Notes: a model not told the origin generated them from the sequence alone. A stretch of DNA of 64,000 nt from Cyclobacterium sp. 1_MG-2023 (GCF_030546805.1 NZ_JAUOPC010000009.1:224148-288147), one strand, 5' to 3'; shown: positions 10,552 to 19,248, counted from the first letter of the stretch. A program made the numbers and translations.

Positions 10552-10623
10552 ATGGGCAAGAAAAATGAAAAAGTAAAGCCCAATAATCCTAAAAAGCCTA
10601 AAAAACTGACCGGCGGTCAATAG
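10552..10623 (+). CDS. Candidate 23-residue basic micro-ORF
   Basis: ATG at 10552, TAG at 10621. The peptide is very rich in Lys, Asn and Pro and ends in LTGGQ. It lies in the 590-bp region between the divergent nrdB and rplU genes, and no longer gene covers it. Its stop codon overlaps a perfect palindrome (10607-10619). No recognisable family, and no ribosome-binding site is visible, although that is normal in Bacteroidota. It could equally be a chance open frame in A-rich DNA. Confidence 0.3.
   Translation: MGKKNEKVKPNNPKKPKKLTGGQ
10607..10619. promoter_or_regulatory. Palindrome, possible operator 1
   Basis: TGACCGGCGGTCA, a perfect inverted repeat of TGACC/GGTCA with a 3-base centre. A related palindrome lies at 10762-10776. 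Both are in the nrdB/rplU intergenic region, suggesting a site pair for a dimeric regulator (inference). Confidence 0.35.
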
Positions 10624-10761
10624 GTTATAAATAGGTAATAAACAGATGTATAATATAATTGAACGAAAGTAAAGGTTTAATCCAAACAGTCCAAATATGC
10701 AAGGTCAACTTTTTCGAAATATTTTTGAAATAATTAAAAATAACAAAAAAAGGCCATTTTT

Positions 10762-10776
10762 TTGACTAACGGTCAA
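10762..10776. promoter_or_regulatory. Palindrome, possible operator 2
   Basis: TTGACTAACGGTCAA, a perfect inverted repeat of TTGAC/GTCAA with a 5-base centre. It shares the GGTCA half-site with 10607-10619, about 155 bases away. Confidence 0.35.
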
Positions 10777-10985
10777 TAAACTGGCTTAATTTTTATCTTT
10801 TTAGTAACTTAAATAACTGAAAACCAGCTTTTTCCTAAGGTGACCCTCCATTTAAAGGCTTAAAAATGAAAGTTACAGCATTAAATCTGTGTTATGTGAG
10901 CAGACGAGCGGAAATATTGAAAAATAAGACTGCAAAAAATAAAATTAATATTGGGGAAATATTTTATCTATGCTGTTAATTTTCT

Positions 10986-10994
10986 TATATTTGC
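10986..10994 (+). promoter_or_regulatory. Probable -7 promoter element of rplU-rpmA
   Basis: TATATTTGC matches the Bacteroidota -7 consensus TAnnTTTG and sits 37 bases before the rplU ATG at 11031. No good TTG -33 element is visible at the expected distance, so the promoter is supported by the -7 box alone. Confidence 0.55.
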
Positions 10995-11030
10995 ACCTCA
11001 ATTTTGATAATTGTAATATATCAAACCATT

Positions 11031-11342
11031 ATGTACGCAATAGTTAACATTTCCGGTAAGCAGTTCAAAGTAACAAAAGATCAGCACATCTTTGCACCAA
11101 AAATGCAAGGTGAAGTTGACGCTTCCGTAGAATTCGATCAGGTGCTTTTGGCAGAAGACGATGGCACTGTATCGGTAGGCGCACCCTTATTGTCAGGTGC
11201 CAAGGTATCAGGGAAAATCCTTGATCATGTGAAAGGTGACAAAGTAATTGTCTTCAAAAAGAAGAGAAGAAAAGGTTACAAAAAGAAAAACGGTCACCGT
11301 CAGCAGTTCACAAAAATTTTAATTGAAAACATTACGCTTTAA
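11031..11342 (+). CDS. rplU: 50S ribosomal protein L21
   Basis: 103 residues starting MYAIVNISGKQFKVTK, the standard L21 N-terminus. An upstream in-frame start at 11004 adds nine residues (MIIVIYQTI) that L21 proteins lack, and it would lie close to the promoter, so the ATG at 11031 is chosen. The basic C-terminus 'VFKKKRRKGYKKKNGHRQQFT' is the usual 23S rRNA-binding segment. It forms the conserved L21-L27 operon with rpmA, 33 bp downstream. Confidence 0.97.
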   Translation: MYAIVNISGKQFKVTKDQHIFAPKMQGEVDASVEFDQVLLAEDDGTVSVGAPLLSGAKVSGKILDHVKGDKVIVFKKKRRKGYKKKNGHRQQFTKILIENITL

Positions 11343-11375
11343 TCCTTCGGGAAGCAACCTTAAATAATACAAGTT

Positions 11376-11636
11376 ATGGCACATAAGAAAGGTGTAGGTA
11401 GTTCCAAAAACGGTAGAGAGTCTGAAAGTAAAAGACTTGGTGTAAAGAAATTTGGTGGTGAATCAGTTATTGCTGGTAATATCATCGTAAGACAAAGAGG
11501 TACAAAACACCATCCTGGTGTAAATGTTGGCTTAGGTAAAGATCATACGCTTTTTGCTTTGGTTCCCGGTAAAGTTGCTTTTACTAAAAAGCATGATGGC
11601 AAATCCATCGTTACTGTTGTTCCTGCAGAAGCTTAA
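11376..11636 (+). CDS. rpmA: 50S ribosomal protein L27
   Basis: 86 residues beginning [20 protein letters not shown], the typical L27 N-terminus that reaches toward the peptidyl transferase centre. There is no N-terminal pro-sequence of the Firmicutes kind. The body '[20 protein letters not shown]' is characteristic. It is the last gene of the rplU-rpmA operon and is followed 18 bases later by a strong terminator. Confidence 0.97.
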   Translation: MAHKKGVGSSKNGRESESKRLGVKKFGGESVIAGNIIVRQRGTKHHPGVNVGLGKDHTLFALVPGKVAFTKKHDGKSIVTVVPAEA

Positions 11637-11653
11637 GCTTTCTAATCAATCAT

Positions 11654-11688
11654 AAAAAAAGGCCATTCGAGAGAATGGCCTTTTTTTT
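11654..11688 (+). terminator. Rho-independent terminator of rplU-rpmA
   Basis: Perfect stem GGCCATTC/GAATGGCC with a GAGA tetraloop, flanked by an A-tract and eight Ts. Confidence 0.93.
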
Positions 11689-11762
11689 GTGCTATGCTTT
11701 TAGACTTGCAGAAGTAAGAATTATTATTTCTCTCAATGGAGGGAATTAACCTATCATTAACA

Positions 11763-12071
11763 ATGAACTATACAGAAAACTACAAAGGAATTAAAATTGA
11801 TGTTCAATCAGTTAATATTGATATCAATAATGCTGTTCAAGAGGAAATCCGTACATCCATAGATAAACTGTCTAAATTTACCCATGATATCAATGCTGTA
11901 GATGTTTATTTTAAAACAGAAGGGAGTGGAGGCAATGCGGTAAGCGTCGTTGGTATGCGCGTGGGTATACCGGGACCGGATGTTTTTGCTGAAGAAAAGG
12001 GTGCACATTGGATCCCATTGCTGAAGGATGTCGTAGATAAATTGGTGCGACAATTAAAGAAAGCCAAATAA
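11763..12071 (+). CDS. hpf: Ribosome hibernation-promoting factor, HPF/RaiA family
   Basis: 102 residues from the ATG at 11763 (an ATG at 11736 in the same frame adds nine residues that the family does not need). One S30AE domain: 'IKIDVQSVNIDINNAVQEEI' (strand and helix), 'VDVYFKTEGSGG', 'VGIPGPDVFAEEKG' and the basic C-terminal helix 'VDKLVRQLKKAK'. This is the short form, which in other bacteria binds the 30S subunit and promotes 100S dimers or inactive ribosomes in stationary phase. Its place right after the L21-L27 operon suits a translation role, but the terminator at 11654-11688 separates transcription. Confidence 0.85.
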   Translation: MNYTENYKGIKIDVQSVNIDINNAVQEEIRTSIDKLSKFTHDINAVDVYFKTEGSGGNAVSVVGMRVGIPGPDVFAEEKGAHWIPLLKDVVDKLVRQLKKAK

Positions 12072-12076
12072 TAAAT

Positions 12077-12149
12077 AAAACTTCAGCCTCCATTCTAGAT
12101 TAGGCTTTAAGATCCAATGCTCAACCTATTTAGAAAAGGCTGAAGTTTT
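12077..12149. terminator. Long inverted repeat between convergent hpf and rhomboid gene
   Basis: Arms AAAACTTCAGCCT (12077-12089) and AGGCTGAAGTTTT (12137-12149) pair perfectly across a 47-base loop, and each is followed by a T-tract on its own strand. The right arm lies inside the last codons of the rhomboid gene. Probably a shared terminator; the long loop lowers confidence. Confidence 0.5.
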
Positions 12150-12759
12150 TTACTTGCTCCCAAAAATGCAATGCGTTTTCGGGAGAAATAAACACAATCA
12201 CAAGGATTCCAAAGACCGCACCATAAAAATGGGCATCGTGATTGATATTGTCTCCACCTGTACGGCCTTTATAAAAAGCATAACCTAAAAAGAGTATACC
12301 CAATATAAATCCCGGGAGACAGAAAATCCCAAAAATGCAGATGTCTGACAAGGGCATTAGGATGATACTTGCAAATACCGTGGCAGAAGTACCCCCTGAT
12401 GCACCCAAAGCATGGTAACTGGGATTGTCTTGCTCCTTAAGGTAAGTGGGGATGTCTGCAATAACAATGGCAATGAGGTAGAAAAGCACAAATGCTACTA
12501 TACCTAATTCTTGACCAAAAGCATAATTGAGGTATGACTCTACTACATTTCCGAAAAAATAGAAGGTGAACATGTTGAATAACAGGTGGGTACCATCTTT
12601 GTGGATGAAGCCCGACGTTAAAAATCTTCCATAAGCCCCTTCAGCTTTTATAATATAGGGAGTGAACAAGTTTTTATTGATAAACTCAGGATTCTTCCAC
12701 CCATAATAGGATGTAAGACAGGTAATGATGATAATGATTAAAGTTACAGATAAATCCAT
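12130..12759 (-). CDS. Rhomboid family intramembrane serine protease
   Basis: 209 residues with about six hydrophobic segments. Catalytic Ser121 lies in 'GASGGTSATVFAS', and His177 in 'HDAHFYGAVFG' gives the H-x-x-G-x-x-x-G pattern of the last membrane helix. The loop-helix 'FIHKDGTHLLFNMFTFYFFG' is also typical. It cleaves single-pass membrane proteins within the bilayer; the substrate here is unknown. It starts 4 bp after the polyprenyl synthase stop and so belongs to the same minus-strand operon. The length is normal for the bacterial minimal form. Confidence 0.92.
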   Translation of the reverse strand: MDLSVTLIIIIITCLTSYYGWKNPEFINKNLFTPYIIKAEGAYGRFLTSGFIHKDGTHLLFNMFTFYFFGNVVESYLNYAFGQELGIVAFVLFYLIAIVIADIPTYLKEQDNPSYHALGASGGTSATVFASIILMPLSDICIFGIFCLPGFILGILFLGYAFYKGRTGGDNINHDAHFYGAVFGILVIVFISPENALHFWEQVKNFSLF

Positions 12760-12763
12760 GGTT

Positions 12764-13750
12764 CTATTTTTCTCTGTTGGCGAGATTCTGTGTTAAGTTT
12801 TGTAGTAATTGTAAACCTGTGGTGTTTTTTACCTGTAATTCAGATAGCTGCTTGAAGCCTTTTTGGAAATAATTTTCCATTACAGCCATCGTTTTTTCTT
12901 TTATTTGAAGCTGATCGTAGATAGTCGTTACTGCTTTTACTTTTTGATCTGAGGAAAAAGATTCTGCATGAAGCCATTTTTCAAGCTCCTCTTGTGTTGA
13001 TCCTTTTGCGGATTCTTTGGCCTTTACCAAGAGATAGGTTTTCTTATTGGCAATAATATCTCCTCCCACCTGTTTGCCAAATTTTTCCTTGTCGGCATAA
13101 ACATCCAATAAATCGTCTTTTAATTGAAAGGCAATTCCAATGTTCATCCCAAAATCGTAAAGCCGCTTGGCATCACTTTTGGGAGCCCCTGCCAATATTG
13201 CACCAAGCTGTAGGGCAAATCCCAATAATACCGCAGTTTTCAAGCGGATCATGTTCAGGTATTCTTCTTCACTTACGAGTTCTCTGCTTTCAAAATTCAT
13301 GTCGAGCTGCTGTCCCTCACAAACCTCTGCAGCGGTCTTGCTAAATAACTGTAGGCTTTCTTTCAGGTGTTCAGGAGCAATTGACAAGAGCAAGTCATAA
13401 GCTTTTACCAACATAACATCTCCGGATAAGATGGCGGTGTTGTCATCCCATTTCTCATGGACTGTGGCTTTCCCTCTTCTCAGTGGCGCGTTATCCATGA
13501 TGTCATCATGCATAAGCGTAAAATTATGAAAAACCTCGACCGCAGCTGCAGGGCTTAGTACGCTTTGGTAATCTTCCTTGTACAGGTTATAAGCCAGTAA
13601 TGTTAGTAATGGACGTATCCTTTTGCCACCCAGTCCCATAAGATAGGTGATGGGTTCATATAATTCTTGAGGATTTCCCTGGAGGTCAAGTTGTTGGATG
13701 TATTGCTCGAGGTTGGTTTTGATTTCCTCAAGCTGGTTTTCATTTATCAT
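12764..13750 (-). CDS. Polyprenyl synthetase (trans-isoprenyl diphosphate synthase)
   Basis: 328 residues with both aspartate-rich motifs: 'HDDIMD' (first, about 81-86, followed by 'NAPLRRGK') and 'KDDLLD' (second, about 211-216). 'GGKRIRP' near residue 41 binds IPP. It condenses IPP with an allylic diphosphate in the cytoplasm. The product may be farnesyl or geranylgeranyl diphosphate, or a longer chain; chain length cannot be read safely. The start overlaps the end of rnr by 11 bp, indicating coupled expression. Confidence 0.9.
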   Translation of the reverse strand: MINENQLEEIKTNLEQYIQQLDLQGNPQELYEPITYLMGLGGKRIRPLLTLLAYNLYKEDYQSVLSPAAAVEVFHNFTLMHDDIMDNAPLRRGKATVHEKWDDNTAILSGDVMLVKAYDLLLSIAPEHLKESLQLFSKTAAEVCEGQQLDMNFESRELVSEEEYLNMIRLKTAVLLGFALQLGAILAGAPKSDAKRLYDFGMNIGIAFQLKDDLLDVYADKEKFGKQVGGDIIANKKTYLLVKAKESAKGSTQEELEKWLHAESFSSDQKVKAVTTIYDQLQIKEKTMAVMENYFQKGFKQLSELQVKNTTGLQLLQNLTQNLANREK

Positions 13751-15917
13751 TGTTTACAAATTCCAAATCTATGGTTCTTCTGTCTATGTCGGTGCGCGTT
13801 ACTCTAACCTCAACTTTGTCACCAAGGGTGATCATTCTTTTGTTCTTGGCGCCTATGAGTCGCATGTTTTTCTCATCGAAATCGTAATAGTCATCGGTTA
13901 GGTCTTGCACCCTTACCATGCCTTCACACTTGGTTTCAGAGATTTCTACATATACGCCCCATTCTGTTACTCCAGTAATAATCCCTGCATAATCCTTGTC
14001 TTCAGCAAGTTTCATGTATTCTACTTGCTTGTACTTAATGCTGGCTCTTTCCGCATCTGCTGCCCTCTTTTCACGTTCAGAGGAATGAAGACACTTTTCT
14101 TCCCAGGCCTGATTTTCAGGTGGCTTCCCACCATCCAGGTAATGTTGCAAGAGTCGGTGTACCATCATGTCAGGGTACCTTCTAATTGGTGAGGTAAAAT
14201 GCGTATAGTGATCAAAGGCAAGGCCAAAATGCTGTTTGGGCTCAGTGGTATATTTTGCCTTTGCCATGCTCCTGATGGCAAGTTGCTCTAGTATGTTTTG
14301 CTCCGGTTTACCAACGATGTCATCCATCAATTTGTTCAGGCTGTTGGATACTTTCTTTTCGTCTAGAATTTTGATTTCATGACCAAATTTCTTCGCAAAG
14401 TTGGAGAATGTTGCCAGCTTCTCGAGGTCCGGGTAATCATGAACCCTATAAACAAAGGTGCTTTTGCCTTTATTTTTATCGTAAATATAGGTGGCCACTG
14501 TTTTATTGGCCAAGAGCATGAATTCTTCAATTAACTTATGAACGTCTTTTCTCTCTTTGATGATAAGTCCGGTTGGTGTTCCGGATTCATCAAGTTGAAA
14601 TTTCACTTCTACCGTTTCAAAATTAATGGCGCCTTTTTTAAATCTTGCTCCCCTAAGCAATTTGGCCAAGGCGTTGATTTTCAATAAATCCTTGGCGTAA
14701 TCACCACTCTCAGCATCCATGTTTTCTTGTGCTTCCTCATAGGTAAATCGCCTGTTGGAATGAATTACCGTACGGCCAATCCAAAAGTCCTTGACTTCCG
14801 CTTGGTTGGTCATCTCGAAAACACATGAAAAAGTGAGCTTGTCTTCGTTGGGTCGCAAGGAACAAAGTCCATTGCTGAGCCGCTCGGGGAGCATGGGTAT
14901 GGTTCTGTCCACCAAATAGACGGAGGTGGCCCTGTCATAAGCCTCTTTTTCCATCAGGGTTTTCGGCTTGACATAATGTGTGACATCAGCAATGTGAACA
15001 CCTATTTCCATGTTCCCATTGTCCAGATAGCGAAAGGATATCGCGTCATCAAAATCCTTGGCGTCTGCCGGGTCTATGGTGAAAGTGTCTATGTCCCTAA
15101 AATCTTTCCTTTTTTTGATTTCGGCTTCCGGGATTACCTCAGAGATGTTCTCTGCTTCTGCTTCAATTTCCTCCGGATAGTCAAAGGGTAGTCCAAACTC
15201 TGCCATGATGGAATGAATTTCGACTTCATGGTCTCCTGCTTTGCCCAAGACATGAATGATTTTGCCACTTGGGCTTTTGTCTCCATCTTTCCATTCAGTA
15301 AGCTTTACCACCACTTTTTGGTTATGTTGAGCTCCTGCAAGGTCCGACTTTCTAACGAAGATGTCGTGGTGCATTTTCTTAAAGTCCGGCACAACAAAGG
15401 CAAAACGAGGAGAGATTTCAATCCTCCCGACAAATTCATCCCTGCTCCGTTCCATTATTTCTAAAACTTTGCCTTCTCTTCGATTGCCTCTACCCCTTTT
15501 GGGTAAAATCATAACCCTGACTTTGTCACCATCAAGCGCAGATTTCAAATCTGATTCTTTGACCATGATGTCGTCTTCTTTTTTTTCTTGATTGCTAGGA
15601 ATGACGAATGCAAACCTTGGATTGACGAAATCTACTTCTCCAATAATAAACTCCGGTTCAGCTGTGGAGGAATAAAGATTTCTGGGATTGCAGCTGATTT
15701 TGCCTTCATCTATAAGCTCCCGCAGGGCAGGGTTTAAAAGTTTTTTGGTGTGGGCATCCCGAAGCACCAGTTTTTTGATGAGTTGTTTTTCGGAATAAGC
15801 TTCGCCGAAATTGTTGTCAAAAAATTGCGTTAATTTTAATTTTAGTTGTTCTATGTCAGTGGGCTTACTGCCCTTCTTTTTAAATCCTGATTTTTTTCTT
15901 CCTGATTTTCTTCCCAT
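13740..15917 (-). CDS. rnr: Ribonuclease R
   Basis: 725 residues of a 3'-5' processive exoribonuclease (RNB family). N-terminal cold-shock-like domains ('IIGEVDFVNPRFAFVIPSN', 'FVGRIEISPRFAFVVPD') precede the RNB catalytic core with 'TIDPADAKDFDDAIS', which holds the metal-binding aspartates, and 'HFTSPIRRYPDMMVHR'. An S1 domain lies at the C-terminus ('AGIITGVTEWGVYVEI'). The N-terminus 'GRKSGRKKSGFKKKGSKP' is very basic. It degrades structured RNA in the cytoplasm. It overlaps the downstream polyprenyl synthase gene and has an 81-bp gap to the upstream exonuclease gene. Confidence 0.95.
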   Translation of the reverse strand: MGRKSGRKKSGFKKKGSKPTDIEQLKLKLTQFFDNNFGEAYSEKQLIKKLVLRDAHTKKLLNPALRELIDEGKISCNPRNLYSSTAEPEFIIGEVDFVNPRFAFVIPSNQEKKEDDIMVKESDLKSALDGDKVRVMILPKRGRGNRREGKVLEIMERSRDEFVGRIEISPRFAFVVPDFKKMHHDIFVRKSDLAGAQHNQKVVVKLTEWKDGDKSPSGKIIHVLGKAGDHEVEIHSIMAEFGLPFDYPEEIEAEAENISEVIPEAEIKKRKDFRDIDTFTIDPADAKDFDDAISFRYLDNGNMEIGVHIADVTHYVKPKTLMEKEAYDRATSVYLVDRTIPMLPERLSNGLCSLRPNEDKLTFSCVFEMTNQAEVKDFWIGRTVIHSNRRFTYEEAQENMDAESGDYAKDLLKINALAKLLRGARFKKGAINFETVEVKFQLDESGTPTGLIIKERKDVHKLIEEFMLLANKTVATYIYDKNKGKSTFVYRVHDYPDLEKLATFSNFAKKFGHEIKILDEKKVSNSLNKLMDDIVGKPEQNILEQLAIRSMAKAKYTTEPKQHFGLAFDHYTHFTSPIRRYPDMMVHRLLQHYLDGGKPPENQAWEEKCLHSSEREKRAADAERASIKYKQVEYMKLAEDKDYAGIITGVTEWGVYVEISETKCEGMVRVQDLTDDYYDFDEKNMRLIGAKNKRMITLGDKVEVRVTRTDIDRRTIDLEFVNNDK

Positions 15918-15998
15918 AAAAATGTCTTGTAATTATAAAGGTAAGGATATTTATTCTATTTAATGGGCCTTCCTTTATTGGTAATGTTATTGTAATGT

Positions 15999-16733
15999 TT
16001 AAACTGCAGGTGAATCGAGGTTGATAATTTCAAAGGACAAGTCTCCCGGTAAACCTTGATAGGCAAGGTATATTCTCGCAGTTACCTCTACATCCCTCAG
16101 GCAATATTTACGGATATTGTCCAGATCATCCTCTTTGTAATATACGGTATTGACCATACTCCCATCTATGCCTTCCTTAGAACTTGGAATATCAAAAATT
16201 GTTGCAAGCAAATCCAGTCTGGTATAATGTTTATAATCTCCAAACTTCCACAGCTCAAGGGTGTCTAAATGCTTGATTTCCCATGGCTTCTTCCCGGAGA
16301 TTTGTAAGACTTCCGGAAGGGGAATTTTATTAACCAGCATTCTTCTGCAGATATAAGGGATATCAAATTCCTTGCCATTGTGAGCACATATACACCATGA
16401 CTTCTTCTCTAGTAATGCCCTAAATTCCAATAAAGTTTCATGCTCTGTTATTCCGGCATAGGACTTGGTTCTATAGATTAGTTGATCCTCTTCCCTTTTA
16501 TAGGTAAAATATCCTACGCCGATGCAAATGATCTTGCCGAACTCAGCGTAAATTCCTGCTTTCTCAAAGTAGAGTTCCGCTGCATCTCTTTCGTCCGTTT
16601 TTTGTAATTGAAGGGCCTTTTTTTTCCATTCTTCTTGCCATCTTTCCGGTAAATCTTCAAGATTTTCGACTCCGGAGATTGTCTCAATGTCCAGAAAAAG
16701 AATTTCATTCAAATGTTCGAAAAAATCAGCCAT
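15999..16733 (-). CDS. DEDDy-type 3'-5' exonuclease (predicted PolB-like exonuclease family)
   Basis: 244 residues of RNase H-like fold. Metal-binding residues are visible as D15 and E17 in 'LFLDIET', D124 in 'AHNGKEFDIPYIC' and Y210/D214 in 'YCLRDVEV', the Y-x-x-x-D form of the DEDDy subgroup. This matches stand-alone proteins related to the proofreading exonuclease of family-B DNA polymerases; the polymerase domain is absent. The substrate is unknown (DNA or RNA). It follows the unknown 133-residue gene by 5 bp in the lipB-rnr gene run. Confidence 0.8.
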   Translation of the reverse strand: MADFFEHLNEILFLDIETISGVENLEDLPERWQEEWKKKALQLQKTDERDAAELYFEKAGIYAEFGKIICIGVGYFTYKREEDQLIYRTKSYAGITEHETLLEFRALLEKKSWCICAHNGKEFDIPYICRRMLVNKIPLPEVLQISGKKPWEIKHLDTLELWKFGDYKHYTRLDLLATIFDIPSSKEGIDGSMVNTVYYKEDDLDNIRKYCLRDVEVTARIYLAYQGLPGDLSFEIINLDSPAV

Positions 16734-16738
16734 AAGCT

Positions 16739-17140
16739 TTAGGTGTGTAATATCCCATGCATGTCGAGTTCCGGAATGTAGGTCATGTGCTTGTCTTGCA
16801 CACTGCCTGCTACAAATATAAACTTTTTGTCAAATATTTGGTCGAGTATATAGTAACTTACCCAAAATTCATTGTTCAATACAAATAGAGCGGGGTCAAT
16901 GGCTTCTATTCTTATAAAACTTGTAGCTTCTAACTTTGCAATCACATGTCTCAATATAGAGGTTTTCTTCACTTCTCCGGATATTGTGCCGTAACCTTTT
17001 GCTGTTATCATTAAGGTTTCCAGCTCAATCAGGTTATTGTTGATCAGGTAAACTGCCCAGCTTTCCCCTTTTTCAGTCTCCTCTTTTACGATGGCCATTT
17101 TCACACCGGTTACCGGATGAAATTGTATGTCTTTTTTCAT
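16739..17140 (-). CDS. Conserved hypothetical protein, 133 residues
   Basis: I do not recognise a named family. It is a soluble mixed alpha/beta protein starting 'KKDIQFHPVTGVKMAIVKEE' with no signal peptide or membrane segment. The C-terminal part is rich in aromatic residues ('NEFWVSYYILDQIFDKKFIF') and ends 'YIPELDMHGILHT'. It overlaps lipB by 4 bp and is 5 bp from the exonuclease gene, so it is almost certainly a real, co-translated gene. Confidence 0.75.
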   Translation of the reverse strand: MKKDIQFHPVTGVKMAIVKEETEKGESWAVYLINNNLIELETLMITAKGYGTISGEVKKTSILRHVIAKLEATSFIRIEAIDPALFVLNNEFWVSYYILDQIFDKKFIFVAGSVQDKHMTYIPELDMHGILHT

Positions 17141-17880
17141 TTTAATTCTTCTCTTTCCAATAGTTCCATCCCAAATAATCGAACGATATGTGACTTTACT
17201 CTTTCTTTAACTTCGGGCATGGATATTTTTTTTCCTAGCTCCATTTCCATGGAAGTGACAGCTTTGTCACTGATTCCACAGGGGATAATATGGTTAAAAT
17301 AACTGAGGTCTGTATTGACATTGAATGCAAAACCGTGCATGGTCACCCATCTGCTGGATTTCACTCCTAAAGCGCAGATTTTTCGTGGATTTTTCTGATG
17401 AATATGGTCTAGCCAAACTCCGGTTAATCCCTCAATTCTGCCCGCTTCAATTCCATAATCTTCCAGTGTGGCAATTACTGCTTCTTCCAGGTACCTGAGG
17501 TATTTATGAATGTCTGTGAAGAAATTGTCCAAGTCCAGAATAGGATAGCCTACCAGTTGCCCGGGCCCATGATAAGTAATGTCACCACCACGATTAATGG
17601 GGTAATAACTGGCTTGAAAGTTTTTTAGCCCAGCATCGTCTAGGAGAAGGTTATCTGGACGACCACTTTTGCCTAAAGTATATACATGAGGGTGCTCCAC
17701 AAACAAGAGGTAATTGTCAGTGATTTTTGCTTGCTCAGGATCAAGTTTTCTGTTGTCAATTTTGATGGCCACCGTTTTGGCAAATATTTTTTCTTGATAG
17801 TCCCAGGCCTCCTGGTAATCTTTGGTGCCTAAATCCCTGAAAATAACTTTTTTATTTATAAATTGATTCACCTTTTGCAA
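17137..17880 (-). CDS. lipB: Octanoyl-[ACP]:protein N-octanoyltransferase
   Basis: 247 residues. It moves octanoyl groups from ACP to lipoyl domains, the first step of protein lipoylation. Signature 'RGGDITYHGPGQLVGYPILDL' (about 97-117), catalytic Lys174 in 'ALGVKSSRW' and catalytic Cys201 in 'HIIPCGIS', with 'MHGFAFNVNTDLSYF' between them. All key residues are present. It heads the minus-strand run lipB, unknown gene, exonuclease and probably rnr, polyprenyl synthase and rhomboid. A 32-bp gap separates it from the divergent yraN. Confidence 0.96.
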   Translation of the reverse strand: MQKVNQFINKKVIFRDLGTKDYQEAWDYQEKIFAKTVAIKIDNRKLDPEQAKITDNYLLFVEHPHVYTLGKSGRPDNLLLDDAGLKNFQASYYPINRGGDITYHGPGQLVGYPILDLDNFFTDIHKYLRYLEEAVIATLEDYGIEAGRIEGLTGVWLDHIHQKNPRKICALGVKSSRWVTMHGFAFNVNTDLSYFNHIIPCGISDKAVTSMEMELGKKISMPEVKERVKSHIVRLFGMELLEREELK

Positions 17881-17912
17881 TAGTTTTTTTCAAATATAGT
17901 CAATATCATACA

Positions 17913-18269
17913 ATGGCTGAACACAATGACAAAGGAACCAAAGCCGAACAACTTGCCAGAGACTGGTTGGTGGCGAATGGCTATCAGTTTATCACTGCGA
18001 ATTACCGGTACAAGCATGCAGAAATAGATCTTATAATGGAGAAAGGAGGTATTCTGATCTTTGTAGAAGTAAAGTACCGAAGTGGTACAGGCTATGGGTA
18101 TGCTGAAGAATTTGTGGATTACCGGAAACGACAATTGATAATTAGGGCAGCAGACAATTATATATACGAGAAAGATTGGAAAAAGGATATAAGATTTGAC
18201 ATTGTGGGAGTTTATCAAAGCAAATCGGGAGGGATTGCTTTCAAGCATTTTGAAGATGCTTTTTATTGA
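17913..18269 (+). CDS. YraN family (UPF0102) putative endonuclease
   Basis: 118 residues with a restriction-endonuclease-like fold: 'GTKAEQLARDWLVANGYQFI', 'NYRYKHAEIDLIMEKGGILI' (metal-binding Asp) and 'FVEVKYRSG' (E-x-K). It is often found near RNase HII and genome-maintenance genes in other bacteria. The biochemical role is not settled; nuclease activity is inferred from the fold and motif. Its stop overlaps the stop region of the convergent 284-residue gene by 7 bp. Confidence 0.9.
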   Translation: MAEHNDKGTKAEQLARDWLVANGYQFITANYRYKHAEIDLIMEKGGILIFVEVKYRSGTGYGYAEEFVDYRKRQLIIRAADNYIYEKDWKKDIRFDIVGVYQSKSGGIAFKHFEDAFY

Positions 18270-19117
18270 TTGTGGCTATAGATCAAGTTTCCTTCCTTGT
18301 CCCATTCTGCTCTAATATATGGTTGGAAGCTATTGTTTAAAGCTTCATTCTGGTATTGGATTTCGCGTTTTTTCACTGTTTTATCTTTTTCCCTTGGCCA
18401 GTATTCTGTCCAAACACCGATGCGTTCGCCAAATTTATATTCACCTGCTACCGCTACTTGTCCATCCGGGTAGAAGTGAAAAAAGTTGCCTTCCTCTAAG
18501 TCGTATTCAATGGGAGTTAACTTTTCGATTTTGCGTTCACCTCGGTTGTAGTAAGTTACCCTGGATGCTTTTGGCCAACCTTCTGAATAATGTTTTTTAT
18601 CCAAAAGGATATTTTTGGTATCAAAAGTCATCCACCGGCCATGTTTGGTACCGTACATATACATCCCGGTTTCTACTACATTGTCCCCAATCCGCTTTTC
18701 GTAAGGTCCATGCAATAAATAGCCTTTCGAAGGCAAATATCCCCCATTTTTGATGGCTTTATTTTTGGTGTCATACCAAAATATATCTCTGATATAGGGG
18801 TCAGGTTTTTTGTTTCTGGTAGTGTAATTGAAAAATTGGTAAGTAACTTGGTCCCTGAAACTGCTTTTGATCAGGGCTCTACTGGTTTTTTCACCGAAGT
18901 GAAAGTTTTTTTTCTTCTTTTTCCGCTTCTTCTTTTTTTCTTCTTTGAGCTCATCCTCTGCGTCAGAAAATAAAAGGATAGGGGTGGATGTTGGGAGAAG
19001 CCTGTTTTCTTCTACTCCCGATGAGTCAACCTCTGTTGTAGGGGATTCTTCTTGCCCAATACCTACAGAAGCATTAAAAAACAGCATCACAGAAAATAAG
19101 TAAATGAGTTTTTTCAT
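18263..19117 (-). CDS. Secreted MORN-like repeat protein (YwqK-like)
   Basis: 284 residues with a signal peptide (MKKLIYLFSVMLFFNASVGIG). A very basic linker follows near residues 58-72 ('KEEKKKKRKKKKKNFHFG'). The rest has short repeats of the type 'G-x-x-H-G-x-W' and 'G-E-x-x-x-G-E-R-I-G-V-W-T-E-Y' ('GTKHGRWMTFD', 'GQVAVAGEYKFGERIGVWTEYW'), which match MORN variant repeats. It is probably periplasmic or surface-linked; no enzymatic motif is visible. The function is unknown. Confidence 0.65.
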   Translation of the reverse strand: MKKLIYLFSVMLFFNASVGIGQEESPTTEVDSSGVEENRLLPTSTPILLFSDAEDELKEEKKKKRKKKKKNFHFGEKTSRALIKSSFRDQVTYQFFNYTTRNKKPDPYIRDIFWYDTKNKAIKNGGYLPSKGYLLHGPYEKRIGDNVVETGMYMYGTKHGRWMTFDTKNILLDKKHYSEGWPKASRVTYYNRGERKIEKLTPIEYDLEEGNFFHFYPDGQVAVAGEYKFGERIGVWTEYWPREKDKTVKKREIQYQNEALNNSFQPYIRAEWDKEGNLIYSHNQ

Positions 19118-19248
19118 AACAATATTAAAACGAAAATACAGTCCGGATATTACAGTAAAGTGTCAAATCACAAAATGTTTCAAGCGGTTTGTAAAATCTT
19201 CCGCCATTCAAAACTAGTCAAAGATTTAGGAATCGTTGTCATTATGCT

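Noticed and set aside
11004..11030. Longer start for rplU
   Set aside because: L21 proteins begin MYAIV; the extra residues lie within the leader next to the promoter.
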